The position numbers and the translations under genes are program-made. From assembly GCA_009697815.1 (NCBI GenBank), contig WLRQ01000017.1, positions 1 to 44,971 of the forward strand: DNA of 44,971 nucleotides, written 5' to 3'. How positions within the stretch are numbered: position 1 is the first letter of the stretch; each line of letters starts with the position of its first letter. Below the pieces are notes generated by a model, which worked only from the letters and a program-made list of their open reading frames with translations, did not search any database and was not told the DNA's origin. Of this stretch, positions 33,294-44,531 are shown piece after piece. Source of the DNA: Actinomycetota bacterium. Lineage in GTDB: Bacteria > Actinomycetota > Actinomycetes > S36-B12 > CAIYMF01.

Positions 33294-34400
33294 ATGTCCC
33301 CGCGTCTGACGCGTGTCCCCAGCGTGGCCGTCGAGGCTCTGCGCCTCACTGTGGTCGTCCTGGGCGCCGGAGCCGGATTCCAGTTGGCGGATCGGCTCGG
33401 AGCCGGGCCTCGCGAGGGCGTACTCGGTCCGTTCTCTGGCCTGTGGCTGGGCGCGATCGTGGGCGCGATGATCGGTTACGTGCTCGGCGGAGTCCTCGCA
33501 CGGCTCGCGATGCGCACTCTCGACCGCGGTGAGCGCGCACTTGAAGGCCTTTCGGCCGAGCAGGCGGTGGCCGGTGGTCTCGGAGCTGTGCTGGGCGCCG
33601 TGTGTGCCGCTGTCGTCACCTGGCCGCTCTTCCTCATCGCCGCGCCGATCATCGTCGCTCCGTTCTTCGTCTTCCTCGTCCTGATGACGATGCTGTTCGG
33701 GTTCCGCGTCGGGCGATCGCGACGCGACGCCGTGCTTGGAGCGGTCTCCTCCCACGCCGGTCTCGCACCTAGGAGCCCTGCGCCGGTCTCGCTGCCCCGC
33801 CTCGTCGACACCTCGGTGGCTATCGACGGCAGGGTGCTTGACGTCGTGCGTTCGGGCTTCCTGCACGGACGCTTCCTCGTGCCTCAACCGGTGCTGGATG
33901 AACTGCAATCGATGGCTGACTCGGGCGATGACCACCGTCGTGCCAAGGGCCGTCGGGGGCTCGACGTACTCGAGGCGCTGCGCCGGGAGCCCGGCGTCGA
34001 GTTGCTGAGCATCCCGGACGAGGCCCTCGGTGTCACCGCGGTCGACGCCAAGTTGGTGCGCATGGCCATCGACCGCACCTGTGCGCTACTCACCTTCGAC
34101 ACCAACCTTGCGAAGGCTGCTGCCATCGCCGGTGTGCGCGTGCTCAATCTGCATGGCCTGGCGCTAGCTCTGCGCCCCCTGGTGGTGGTGGGCGACGAGG
34201 TTGATCTCCACCTGCTCAAGGCCGGCAAGGAGGCCGGGCAGGCGGTCGGATATCTCGAGGACGGCACCATGGTCGTCACAGAGAATGCTCGTGAGCGCGT
34301 TGGGCAGCAGTGTCATGTGGTGGTCACCAGCGTCGTCACCACTGCCAATGGGCGGCTTGTCTTCGCGAAGCCGACCGACTCCGCTGGGTTACGACGGTGA
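33294..34400 (+). CDS. Membrane-anchored PIN-TRAM protein (YacL type)
   Basis: 368 residues from ATG 33294. Four membrane helices at the N-terminus (about 12-30, 48-70, 96-113, 116-138), a PIN domain starting LVDTSVAIDGRVLDV with further acids in DELQSMADSGDD and FDTNLAK (metal residues of a PIN nuclease), and a C-terminal TRAM domain (EVDLHLLKAGKEAGQAVGYLEDGTMVVVE-like, ending VVTTANGRLVFAKP). Probably an RNase tethered to the membrane; substrate unknown. It is not a VapC toxin: no antitoxin, different architecture. The stop overlaps ispD. Confidence 0.9.
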   Translation: MSPRLTRVPSVAVEALRLTVVVLGAGAGFQLADRLGAGPREGVLGPFSGLWLGAIVGAMIGYVLGGVLARLAMRTLDRGERALEGLSAEQAVAGGLGAVLGAVCAAVVTWPLFLIAAPIIVAPFFVFLVLMTMLFGFRVGRSRRDAVLGAVSSHAGLAPRSPAPVSLPRLVDTSVAIDGRVLDVVRSGFLHGRFLVPQPVLDELQSMADSGDDHRRAKGRRGLDVLEALRREPGVELLSIPDEALGVTAVDAKLVRMAIDRTCALLTFDTNLAKAAAIAGVRVLNLHGLALALRPLVVVGDEVDLHLLKAGKEAGQAVGYLEDGTMVVTENARERVGQQCHVVVTSVVTTANGRLVFAKPTDSAGLRR

Positions 34401-35122
34401 GTCGCACTGCTGCCGTCGTCCCCGCCGCCGGTCGCGGCGAGCGTCTCGGGCCTGGTGCCCCCAAAGCATTGCGACATCTCGGAGGTGTGCCGATGCTCGT
34501 GCACGCGGTCCGAGCTCTGGCCTCCGCCCACAGTGTCGACCTCGTTGTGGTGGCTGCGCCCGCTGAGGGGGTAGCCGACGTCGAACAACTGCTGGCCGAA
34601 CACGGACTTATGGATGCCGCTGGGGGGAGGGCTGCCTCGATAGTGGTCGCGGGTGGAGATACCCGACAGGCCTCGGTGGCGCGAGCGTTGCTCGTCCTCC
34701 CGACGGATATTGACGTTGTCCTCGTGCATGATGCCGCCCGGCCGCTGGTGCCAACCTCCTTGGTTGATGCCGTGGCCACTGCGGTGAGAAGTGGCGCTGA
34801 CGCGGTGGTGCCCGGGCTTCCGGTGGCCGACACCGTCAAGGCGGTCGATCTCCACGGCGTCGTCGAGGCCACTCTTGACCGGGCAGTTCTCCGTGCGATC
34901 CAGACACCTCAGGGCTTTCGACGCGCGATGCTCACGGCGGCACATGCCGCGGCCGATCCCGACGCGCCGGCCACCGATGATGCCGGTCTCGTCGAGGCGA
35001 TCGGTGGCAGGGTCGTTGTCGTGCCAGGAGATGACGAGGCCTTCAAGGTCACCCGCCCCCTCGACCTCGTGCTCGCGGAGGCCGTGCTCGCACGTCGACG
35101 GGCTGCCGGTGTCGTCGCCTGA
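34397..35122 (+). CDS. ispD: 2-C-methyl-D-erythritol 4-phosphate cytidylyltransferase
   Basis: 241 residues from the GTG overlapping the PIN-TRAM stop by four bases. IspD makes CDP-ME in the MEP route to isoprenoids. Motifs: [21 protein letters not shown] (CTP loop, R and K residues), [12 protein letters not shown], and [11 protein letters not shown] with [18 protein letters not shown]. The first loop differs mildly from E. coli but holds the catalytic R/K. Coupled with ispF by a 14-base overlap. Confidence 0.95.
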   Translation: MSRTAAVVPAAGRGERLGPGAPKALRHLGGVPMLVHAVRALASAHSVDLVVVAAPAEGVADVEQLLAEHGLMDAAGGRAASIVVAGGDTRQASVARALLVLPTDIDVVLVHDAARPLVPTSLVDAVATAVRSGADAVVPGLPVADTVKAVDLHGVVEATLDRAVLRAIQTPQGFRRAMLTAAHAAADPDAPATDDAGLVEAIGGRVVVVPGDDEAFKVTRPLDLVLAEAVLARRRAAGVVA

Positions 35123-35600
35123 CTCCGTCGCGCTGCCGCGGGTCGGCATAGGGCTCGACGTCCACCCGTTCGAGGTTGGCCGCACTCTCTGGCTCGCGTG
35201 TCTGCCCTGGCCGGGCGAGACGGGATTGTCCGGCCATTCCGACGGCGATGTGGCCGCTCACGCAGCATGTGATGCGCTGCTCTCGGCCGCGGGCCTCGGC
35301 GATCTCGGCACCGTGTTCGGCACCGATCGGCCCGAGTGGTCGGGTGCGTCGGGTGCCGCTCTACTCGGCGAGGTCGTCAGGCTGCTCGACGTCGCTGGCT
35401 ACACGATCGGCAACGTGAGTGTGCAGGTGATCGGGAACCGGCCCCGCCTCGCGCCGCGCCGGCTCGAGGCAGAGGCGGCGATGAGAGTCGTGGTCGGTGC
35501 CCCGGTGTCGGTGTCGGCCACCACCACCGACGGGCTGGGGCTGACGGGGCGCGGCGAAGGTATCGCTGCGATAGCGACCGCGCTCATCGTCCTGCGGTAG
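35109..35600 (+). CDS. ispF: 2-C-methyl-D-erythritol 2,4-cyclodiphosphate synthase
   Basis: 163 residues from GTG 35109, the start that keeps the family's short N-terminus; the overlap with ispD is 14 bases. IspF closes the ring in the MEP pathway. The zinc ligands are in GIGLDVHPF (D and H) and [24 protein letters not shown] (H), and the CDP-binding [18 protein letters not shown] is complete. ispD and ispF are adjacent as in many actinobacteria. Confidence 0.95.
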   Translation: MSSPDSVALPRVGIGLDVHPFEVGRTLWLACLPWPGETGLSGHSDGDVAAHAACDALLSAAGLGDLGTVFGTDRPEWSGASGAALLGEVVRLLDVAGYTIGNVSVQVIGNRPRLAPRRLEAEAAMRVVVGAPVSVSATTTDGLGLTGRGEGIAAIATALIVLR

Positions 35601-35977
35601 TACACCGCCGACGACCGTGCGCCCTGGGAGACTCCCGGGGCTGTGATCGGTTGGTACGACTGCTATATGGGCCCCACGAATGCTGCTGGCGTTGACACGC
35701 TTCGGCGACGGTCGACACCTGTGACCTCCATCGCACCCGCGCGCATCCGGGTGATCCAACGGCGCCACCGAGACCCGTGTCCCTGATTCTGGTGTGGGGC
35801 AGAGCAAATTTCGACGGACCGTAGAGGTCGCCCCTTGGCACGAATGCAGTGGAGAGCGGATACCCAAGCTCACAGGCGCGAACGGGGGGTTCCGCAGCGC
35901 CGGCTCTGCCGGCAGCACGAGTAACCGCACAGTAGCGGCCTCGATCCTGGCGGCCGCCGATGCACAGGAGGAACACC
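35601..35977 (+). other. 377-base gap with structured leader before a secreted-protein gene
   Basis: No gene seen. The right half folds strongly: GGCGC (35875-35879) with GCGCC (35897-35901), an inner GAAC/GTTC stem (35880-35883, 35889-35892); then GCCGGC (35899-35904), loop TCT, GCCGGC (35908-35913), which shares bases with the first stem so the two exclude each other; and a GCGGCC/GGCCGC pair just before the ribosome site AGGAGG. This looks like a regulatory leader, but no known riboswitch consensus was recognised. Confidence 0.45.
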
Positions 35978-36397
35978 ATGCGCAGAGAAATCCTCGCTAT
36001 TGCCGCCGTCGGCTCGGTTTTCGCCCTGACGTCCGCGTTCGCTACCGGGATCTCCCTCACCGGGGGTACCACGGTGGCGGGCTCGAGCAGCGCGACCGTG
36101 ACGGTGACCTCGTCGACCTTGTGCAAAGACAGTTTCGTCATCGGGTACACCCTCAACAACGATGCGGGCACGATTACTGCCGTGACCCTGCACGACAGTT
36201 CGGGGCTCATCTCGGGTGCCTGCAGCGGCGCCAAGGTCGACATCAAGCTCAACGGCACCAGCAGGGCATCCGGCAGTGCTGATCTCCCGGTGACAGGCGA
36301 CACCACGTCGGACGCATCGTTCACCCTCGACACGCCCTTCGCGTTGACGACGGCACTCACGTCCACCGTCGTCGAGATCGGTCCGGCGGCGTACTAA
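35978..36397 (+). CDS. Small secreted protein, SipW-type cargo candidate
   Basis: 139 residues from ATG 35978 with AGGAGG upstream. N-terminal signal peptide (MRREILAIAAVGSVFALTSAFA) with cleavage likely after A22. The mature part is Thr/Ser/Val-rich, mostly beta strand, with two Cys (C49, C82) able to form a disulfide. It stops just 22 bases before a SipW-type signal peptidase. SipW enzymes elsewhere process fibre proteins such as TasA; this protein may be a related surface or matrix component. No family name recognised. Confidence 0.7.
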   Translation: MRREILAIAAVGSVFALTSAFATGISLTGGTTVAGSSSATVTVTSSTLCKDSFVIGYTLNNDAGTITAVTLHDSSGLISGACSGAKVDIKLNGTSRASGSADLPVTGDTTSDASFTLDTPFALTTALTSTVVEIGPAAY

Positions 36398-36419
36398 GAC
36401 TCGAGCGGTGGCGGTAGTG

Positions 36420-37385
36420 ATGACCAGCTTCCGCGGGCCCCGGCTTCATCAGGGCCCGCGGGATGCACTCTCGTGGGGGATCTTGACTGCGCTCCTTCTC
36501 GGTTGGTGGCTTTGTCTTGCGCCGACCCAGTTGGGTGGACCCGCCACAGTGGCGATCGTCGACGGTAGTTCGATGGAGCCGACGCTGCGCGGCGGGGATC
36601 TCGTGATCGCGCGTTCACAGCCCTCCTACGCCGTGGGGGATCTGGTGATGTTCCGCCTCGATTACGGTTTGGTGATCCACAGGATCACAGGTGGCTCTGC
36701 CACCGCTGGGTGGACCACGCAGGGCGACAATCGCGAGGGCGTTGACCCGTGGCGGGTCGACCAGGATTCGATCGCCGGAAAGGTCTGGTTCGAGGTTGCT
36801 GGCTTCGGTTCGCTTCTGGCGATTGTTGCCAAGAACCCTCTGCGCTTCGGCATTTTCTGTGCGGCCCTCTGCCTTCTGCCCTACCTTCCGTGGCGCCGCA
36901 GGCGCATCCCACCCGCCCTCGCGGAGGTACTCGATCGCTCGACACGCGAGCTCCGACCCGTGCCGCCGTCACGACTGGAACGTGGTGTCCTGCTCCTGAG
37001 TGCCCTGGCCGCCATGGGGGCGCTCGCCCTGCTCTCGCTGCTCGGGGCCAGCCACGCCCTCGCTAGCCTCCAGGGCCTCATCGCCGTCGGAGCGCTCGCG
37101 TGGGGAGGGGGCTTTGCCGTGGTGTTGTCGGCTCGGCTCTATGACGGTCGGGGGATGCCGGAGCCGGGAAGGTCGGCTTGTGCGCTGTCGGGACGGCTGC
37201 GGCTCGTTGAGGAATTTCCGGCTCGGGATGTACCGCCGCGCGCGGTCAGATCCGCCGTCGCCCTGCGCGAGGTTGCCGAGAGGTGTCGCCTTCCTGTCTT
37301 GCACCGGATCGACCCGGCGACAGATCGTCATGAGTTCCTTGTCGTGTCCGACGGGCGGGGGGACTTCATCTGGCGGCCTCGATGA
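36420..37385 (+). CDS. SipW-type (Ser/His) signal peptidase I
   Basis: 321 residues from ATG 36420; a GTG at 36408 is possible. N-terminal membrane helix (about 20-35), the catalytic Ser in DGSSMEPTLRGGDLVI (S51) and a His in YGLVIHRIT (H87) where ordinary bacterial signal peptidases have Lys; this Ser/His form is the ER/SipW type. GDNREGVDPW follows. After a second membrane pair (about 130-150 and 185-235) there is a C-terminal cytosolic domain without known motifs, making it longer than usual SipW. It probably processes the protein encoded upstream. Confidence 0.86.
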   Translation: MTSFRGPRLHQGPRDALSWGILTALLLGWWLCLAPTQLGGPATVAIVDGSSMEPTLRGGDLVIARSQPSYAVGDLVMFRLDYGLVIHRITGGSATAGWTTQGDNREGVDPWRVDQDSIAGKVWFEVAGFGSLLAIVAKNPLRFGIFCAALCLLPYLPWRRRRIPPALAEVLDRSTRELRPVPPSRLERGVLLLSALAAMGALALLSLLGASHALASLQGLIAVGALAWGGGFAVVLSARLYDGRGMPEPGRSACALSGRLRLVEEFPARDVPPRAVRSAVALREVAERCRLPVLHRIDPATDRHEFLVVSDGRGDFIWRPR

Positions 37386-37463
37386 CCGGACTGGCCGATT
37401 CGCTCGCCGTGGCAGGCTTCGGGGTTCGGGATCGACGCGGGCGGCTTGCCCCCGAGACGCCGG

Positions 37464-37469
37464 TAGGCT
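37464..37469 (+). promoter_or_regulatory. -10 box of cysS (leaderless)
   Basis: TAGGCT six bases before GTG 37476. Same spacing as other leaderless starts here. Confidence 0.45.
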
Positions 37470-37475
37470 GCGCGT

Positions 37476-38894
37476 GTGAGCTTGCGACTGCATGACACCG
37501 CCACCAGGGCGGTTCGCGACTTCGTCCCCCTCGAGCCGGGACGTGCGTCGCTCTACCTCTGTGGTGCCACCGTCCAGGCGGCGCCCCATGTGGGCCACAT
37601 CCGATCGGGTATCAACTTCGACGTGCTCGGACGCTGGCTTCGGGCCTCGGGCTACGAGGTCACCTTCTGCCGCAACGTCACCGACATTGACGACAAGATC
37701 ATCACCAAGGGTGCCGACGAGGGCCGCCCGTGGTGGTCGGTGGCCACCGAGTTCGAGCGCGAGTTCACCTGGGCCTACGACGTTCTGGGCTGCACGCGTC
37801 CCTCAGTCGAGCCACGGGCCACGGGGCACGTGCCCGAGATGATCGAGTTGATGCACACCCTCATCGCCTTGGGCCATGCCTACTCGGTGGGTGGCGACGT
37901 CTACTTCGACGTCCGGTCCTTCCCCGACTACGGAGCCCTATCGGGACAGCGCCCCGACGACATGCAGGCTGCGGGAGACTCCGCGGGCGACGACCGCAAG
38001 CGCGATGCTCGGGACTTCGCGCTCTGGAAGTCGACCAAGCCCGGCGAGCCGTCGTGGCCCACGCCGTGGGGTGCTGGACGTCCAGGCTGGCACCTCGAGT
38101 GCTCGGCGATGGCGGGCAAGTACCTCGGCTCGCAGTTCGACATCCACGGCGGCGGCCTTGACCTGATCTTCCCGCATCACGAGAACGAGATCGCACAGTC
38201 GAAGGCCGCGGGGCAGTCGTTCGCGCAGTACTGGCTTCACAACGCATGGGTCACCACCAGCGGAGAGAAGATGAGCAAGTCGCTCGGCAACTCGCTGCTC
38301 GTGCGCGAAGTCGTCCGCCGCGTGCGTCCCATCGAACTTCGTCACTACCTCGTCTCGGCCCACTACCGCTCCATGATCGAGTTCTCGTTCGAGGCCCTCG
38401 AAGAGTCGGCTGTTGGCTTCCGACGTGTCGAGGGATTCCTCGAGCGCGCATCGGAGGCACTCGGTCGGCCCGGCGACGGTGTCGACCCCACTGCGCGCCC
38501 GCCCGCCTTCGATGCGGCAATGGACGACGATCTCGGTGTGCCGCAAGCACTTGCCGTCCTCCACGACACCGTTCGCGATGGCAATGCGGCCCTCGCCGCG
38601 AACGATCTCGACACCGTGCGTACCGCCCGTGCGGGTGTCGTGGCGATGCTCGACGTCTTGGGCGTCAATCCGTATTCACAGCCCTGGGTCGCGACCTCTC
38701 GCGATGACGACCGGCTACGTGCCGCCGTCGACCACCTCGTGGCCGGGCTCCTTGAGGCGCGGGCTCAGGCCCGAGCCGACAAGGACTGGGCCACCGCCGA
38801 CAGGATCCGAGACCAACTCAAGAACTCAGGCATCGTCGTCGACGACACCGCCGGTGGTTCCAGGTGGTCGCTCGATCCCGGGAAGGACGACTAA
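37476..38894 (+). CDS. cysS: Cysteinyl-tRNA synthetase
   Basis: 472 residues. Charges tRNA-Cys. HIGH-type motif PHVGHIRSG, the zinc site with Cys in LCGATVQ and HLECSAMA plus HHENEIAQ, and KMSKSLGN. The C-terminal DALR-type domain has [13 protein letters not shown] at the end. It is the synthetase CysRS and not the related ligase MshC, which is shorter and lacks the C-terminal domain. The stop overlaps the rlmB ATG by one base. Confidence 0.97.
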   Translation: MSLRLHDTATRAVRDFVPLEPGRASLYLCGATVQAAPHVGHIRSGINFDVLGRWLRASGYEVTFCRNVTDIDDKIITKGADEGRPWWSVATEFEREFTWAYDVLGCTRPSVEPRATGHVPEMIELMHTLIALGHAYSVGGDVYFDVRSFPDYGALSGQRPDDMQAAGDSAGDDRKRDARDFALWKSTKPGEPSWPTPWGAGRPGWHLECSAMAGKYLGSQFDIHGGGLDLIFPHHENEIAQSKAAGQSFAQYWLHNAWVTTSGEKMSKSLGNSLLVREVVRRVRPIELRHYLVSAHYRSMIEFSFEALEESAVGFRRVEGFLERASEALGRPGDGVDPTARPPAFDAAMDDDLGVPQALAVLHDTVRDGNAALAANDLDTVRTARAGVVAMLDVLGVNPYSQPWVATSRDDDRLRAAVDHLVAGLLEARAQARADKDWATADRIRDQLKNSGIVVDDTAGGSRWSLDPGKDD

Positions 38895-39898
38895 TGGCCG
38901 GCAATTCTCAGCGCAAGGGCGCGATGCGCAAGGAGGGCTCCAAGAAGGGGCCCACCGTTGGATCGGGTGGTCAGCGTCGTCGCGGGCTCGAGCCCAAGGG
39001 CCCGACGCCTAGTGCCGCCGAGCGTACTAAGCACCCGGTGGCACGTCGCGCGCGTGCGGTCGAGAAGAAGGCCGAGATCGAGGTGCGCAAGGCGGCACCG
39101 AAGTCCGGCTCGGCCGCGCGGGGTGGAACGTCGGTGCGCACGCGCAAGGATGGCAGCGAGCTCGTCATTGGGCGCAACGCCGTCGTTGAGGCGCTGCGCG
39201 CACGAGTGCCTGGAACTGGCCTATATGTCCAGCAGTTCCTCGACGCCGACGATCGCGTCAAGGAGTCCGTGATGCTGGCTTCTGAGGCAGGCCTCCCACT
39301 TCTCGAGGCAACGCGCGCTGCGCTCGACAAGCTCACCGATGGGGCGATCCACCAGGGACTCGCCTTGGCGGTGCCGCCGTATGAGTACGCCGACCCCGAC
39401 GACCTGCTCGCGATCGCTGCCGACTTCGGCGAGGCCGCATTGATCGTCGCACTCGACCACATCACCGACCCGCGCAACCTCGGTGCGGTCGTGCGCTCTG
39501 CGGCGGCCTTCGGGGCCCACGGCATTCTGCTTCCCGAGCGTCGTGCGGCGGGCATGACGGCCTCGGCGTGGAAAACTTCGGCCGGTGCCGCCGCGCGTGT
39601 GCCCGTGGCGCGTGCCACCAACCTCACCCGCGCCCTGAAGGGCTACGCCGATGCGGGCTGCATGATCGTCGGCCTTGCGGCGAAGGGCACACCACTCGAT
39701 GAGCTCGATCCAGACATCGCGCGCGGCCCGATCGTTGTCGTGGTGGGCAGCGAGGGCGAGGGCCTGTCTCGCCTCGTCGCGCAGACCTGCGATATCACCA
39801 TCGGGATCCCGATGACGAGCGATACCGAATCCCTCAATGCCGGTGTGGCGGCCGGGATCACGCTCTACGCCCTCAGCCGCGGACGGGTCGCCCGCTGA
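38894..39898 (+). CDS. rlmB: 23S rRNA 2'-O-methyltransferase RlmB/TrmH family
   Basis: 334 residues from ATG 38894. The first about 85 residues are Lys/Arg/Ser-rich and disordered ([30 protein letters not shown]), which may help RNA binding; then the substrate-binding L30e-like part ([16 protein letters not shown]) and the SPOUT domain with [30 protein letters not shown] and the knot [19 protein letters not shown]. It methylates 23S rRNA (G2251 in E. coli). The N-terminal extension is common in actinobacteria. Confidence 0.93.
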   Translation: MAGNSQRKGAMRKEGSKKGPTVGSGGQRRRGLEPKGPTPSAAERTKHPVARRARAVEKKAEIEVRKAAPKSGSAARGGTSVRTRKDGSELVIGRNAVVEALRARVPGTGLYVQQFLDADDRVKESVMLASEAGLPLLEATRAALDKLTDGAIHQGLALAVPPYEYADPDDLLAIAADFGEAALIVALDHITDPRNLGAVVRSAAAFGAHGILLPERRAAGMTASAWKTSAGAAARVPVARATNLTRALKGYADAGCMIVGLAAKGTPLDELDPDIARGPIVVVVGSEGEGLSRLVAQTCDITIGIPMTSDTESLNAGVAAGITLYALSRGRVAR

Positions 39899-39930
39899 TC
39901 TGATCGAGACCGTCCCTGGACGTGCGCTGA

Positions 39931-42542
39931 TCAGAGGGTGGACACGTATGGGTCGAGGGCGAGTGCGGCGCGGATGACGCCGAGATGGCTGTATGCCTGA
40001 GGGTGGTTGCCGAGTGATCGGCCCGTCCGGGCGTCGTACTGCTCGGAGAGCAGGCCGGTGGGCCCTGCGAGCTCGAGGATGTCCTCGAACAGAGCCACAG
40101 CGTCGTCGCGTCGGCCCACTCGGAGGTAGGCCTCCACCAGCCACGTCGCGCAGATGTGCATGCCGCCCTCGTGCCCCGGAAGGCCATCGTCATGTCGATA
40201 CCGGAAGACCGTCGGGCCGTCGCGTAGTTCGTCCTCGACAGCGTTCACGGTCGAGACGAACCGGGGATCATCGGCAGGCAGAAGGCCACTGAGCCCGATG
40301 AACAACGAGGCGCACTCCATCTCGAGCCGGTCGTACGCCGAGACGTAGGCACCGCGCACGGGATCGAATCCCCTGTCGATCACCTCGGCCGCGATGTCGT
40401 CGCGGAGCCTGGCCCACCCTGGTTGCTCCCGTCCGACTGCCGTTGCGACCTCCATCGCACGATTCACCGTGAGCCAGCACATCACCTTCGAGTACACATG
40501 GTGCTGCGCGGCGTCGCGGATCTCCCAGATTCCAGCGTCGGGCTCGGACCACCGACGCTCGACAGCGTCGACCATCTGGCACAGAAGTATCCATTCGTGC
40601 TCGTGCAGTGCGGTGGGGCCAGATCCGCGATGGATCACGAGGTCGGCGATGAGATCGGCAACGGGCCCGAATACGTCGAGTTGCACCTGGCCTTGTGCGG
40701 CGTTCCCGACGCGGACCGGTCGCGAACCGGCGTATCCGGGAAGCTGCTCGATGACGGCCTCGGGGCCGAGGGTGTGACCGTGCAGTGTGTAGAGCGGGTG
40801 CAGGTGCTCGGCGCTTCCGAGTTCGTCGACGATCCGCCGGAGCCACCCGAGGTAGGCCTCGGCCTCGGTTGAGGATCCCAGCCTGAGCAGTGCTTGCACC
40901 GACATCGCACCGTCGCGGACCCAGGTGTAGCGGTAGTCCCAGTTGCGTGTGCCTCCGAGCCCCTCGGGAAGGCTTGTCGTCGCGGCAGCAAGAACGCCCC
41001 CGGAACGGCCGTGGCACAGGGCCTTGAGCGTGAGGGCGGAACGCAGCACGGCCCCGCGGTATGACGTGGGAAGGTTCAGTTTCGATGCCCACGACGACCA
41101 GTACTGCTCGGTGATCGCGCGCCGGCGCACATCGTCGATCGGCGCTGGCCCCAAGAAGTCGGTGCCGGCCCGAAGCTCGAGGATGATCCGGCCCCCGGGC
41201 ATTGTGCTCGGATCGATGGTGGCGACGGCCGTCTCGTGGGCCCCATCACTGTGGACATCCCACGTGACGCCGGGTGCGCGCAGCCCCAGCGGCTCCGACG
41301 CCCCGATGAGGCGCATGCCGAGTGGACTCCCGTCGTCGGCTCTGACCTGTTCGAGGCGAACGGGGACGGAGCCGAACTCAGGGCGTGGGGCGAACACCAC
41401 GCGCGCCGGGGTACGGCCGCTGATCTCTCGCATCAGCCGGGTGAGGTGACTGCGACCCATCGCCGTCTCGCCGGGGGATTCGGCCCCAGGGAATGGGGAG
41501 CGGTCGAGGTAGTCAATGACGGTGAGGCCAGCCCAACGGGTCTGGACGACCAGCGTGTCCGCCACGTAATCCTGGCCCAGGGGTAGACCTCCGCGTGCGG
41601 GGTGCACCGACAAAACTCCAGCCGCTGTGCCTCCGAGGAGGTCGGCGAAGATCGCGGGTGAATCAGGCTCCGGGTGGCAGAGCCAGGTGATGTCGCCGTC
41701 GGGCGTGACGAGCGCGACGTTGACCCCGTCGGCGAGGAGTGTGAGTGAGGAGATCGGCGTTGCCTCAGCACCCGCGAGCCAGGCCGCCCGTTCCTCGGCG
41801 AGGATCGCGAGTAAGAGTGCTACGTCGCCGGGCTCGTCGATTCCATAAGCCGCAAGGGATTGTCCGGGACCTACCTTGATTCCGACATCGGGTCCCGACA
41901 GGCGAGCGAACACCTTCTCGTCGGTGACGTCGTCGCCGAAGAACACGGCGGCGCTCGCCCCCGCCTGGTGACGGAGCACGTCGAGGGCATGCCCCTTGTC
42001 GGTCTCGACCACCGAGAGTTCGAGTACTTCCTTGCCTTCGGTGGCATACACGCCGGGCAGCGATGCCGGGCCTCGGCGCACGGCGTCAAGGATCCGCTCG
42101 GCATCGGGCCGACTGGCACGTCGGACGTGGACGGCGACGCCGGTGGGTTTGGGCTCGATCGCCACGCCGGGCACACCGTCGGTGAGGGCCCGGGCGGCGT
42201 CGGTCAACTGCGAGCGCAGCATGCCGGCATCTCGGTCGAGCGCATGGATGAAGTCGATGTCGAACTCCGACCCGTGGCTGCCGACGAGGTGGATCTCATG
42301 TGGCAGCCTCGAGAGGGCGGCAAGGTCGCGCAGGGCGCGACCCGACACGACCGCGACTGTGGTCGCCGAGAGACCCGCCAGTGTGCGAAGTGCCGCGATC
42401 GACTCTGGGATAGGGACAGCGGACGAGGGATCCTCCACGATCGGCGCGAGGGTGCCGTCGTAGTCGGTGGCCACGAGCAGATTAGGTGTGCGCGCGATCG
42501 CGCGCAGGGCGGTGAGCAGATCGGGGTCGAACCGTCCGCCCG

Positions 42543-42546
<4 letters not shown>
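39931..42546 (-). CDS. Fusion: trehalose-6-phosphate phosphatase (OtsB) and GH15 glycosidase
   Basis: 871 residues. Residues about 1-250 are an HAD-type OtsB phosphatase: VATDYDGTLAPIVEDP (nucleophile D), VVSGRALRDLAALS, and FFGDDVTDEKVF. Residues about 260-871 are a GH15 domain of the glucoamylase/trehalase class, with RNWDYRYTWVRDGAMSVQALLRLG and the C-terminal Glu-bearing WLVEAYLRVGRRDDA. The first makes trehalose from T6P; the second may break trehalose or another alpha-glucan. Start overlaps the otsA stop by four bases. Having both steps in one chain is odd; see findings. Confidence 0.92.
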
Positions 42547-44000
<1,454 letters not shown>

Positions 44001-44006
44001 GTCTTG

Positions 44007-44012
44007 ACCGTA
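44007..44012 (-). promoter_or_regulatory. -10 box of otsA (leaderless)
   Basis: TACGGT on the minus strand, six bases before ATG 44000. Confidence 0.5.
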
Positions 44013-44084
44013 GGGCGGGAGCACGTTCGGCATCTGCCGAATGGCGCAGTGCGTGATTCATGGGTGAGTTTGTGGGCCCCGGAA

Positions 44085-44129
44085 ACCGAGCTGGAGGGGC
44101 CACCGGGTTGGTGGCCCCTCCAGTTCGGT
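44085..44129. terminator. Strong 20-bp stem-loop in 400-base gap
   Basis: Arms 44085-44104 and 44110-44129 pair over 20 bases with one G-U, loop GGGTT. It lies between otsA (leftward) and tRNA-Thr. It could stop transcription coming from the Ig-repeat gene on the right. No T-run. The rest of 44001-44403 shows no gene; about 44265-44330 is AT-richer, with GTTATCAAA twice, perhaps a promoter for the tRNA. Confidence 0.6.
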
Positions 44130-44403
44130 GTGGCACGCACGCCTGATGCCAGCCCCAGCGCCCCCCAGCGGGGGGGCCGACATCGCGATCGTGCCTGCGC
44201 GGGCTGGCCTGTGTGGAGTGGACCCGAGGGCCGCTCCGAGGTCTCGCCTCAGCGGGAACGAGTTGATCATTGCGTCAATCTTGAGCCAATGGAAGGCTTA
44301 GTTATCAAATCGTTATCAAAAGATTCGCGCGAGTGCTCGGGGCAGGAGCGGTCGTTCGGGCGGTCAGCGCGCCAGATATCCTTCGGGCGCACGTACAAGG
44401 CCC

Positions 44404-44476
44404 GCCGACGTGGCGCAATTGGCAGCGCACCTGATTTGTAATCAGGTGGTTAGGGGTTCGAGTCCCCTCGTCGGCC
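44404..44476 (+). tRNA. tRNA-Thr(TGT)
   Basis: Clover-leaf folds completely: acceptor GCCGACG/CGTCGGC, D-arm around GCGCAATTGGCAGCGC, anticodon stem CCTGA/TCAGG with loop TTTGTAA (anticodon TGT, reads ACA), T-arm AGGGG-TTCGAGT-CCCCT. CCA is not encoded. No integrase or att duplication is seen beside it. Confidence 0.95.
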
Positions 44477-44531
44477 CTCACGGGTGACCGGCGCGTGTTC
44501 TGCGCGCCGGTCCGGCCAGTTGACGCTGGTG

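Noticed and set aside
33294-34400. PIN domain as a VapC-type toxin
   Set aside because: No antitoxin gene, fused to four membrane helices and a TRAM domain, and conserved beside carD.
35601-35977. Known riboswitch (c-di-GMP GEMM or c-di-AMP ydaO type)
   Set aside because: Conserved core sequences of those classes were not found; only unexplained stems remain.
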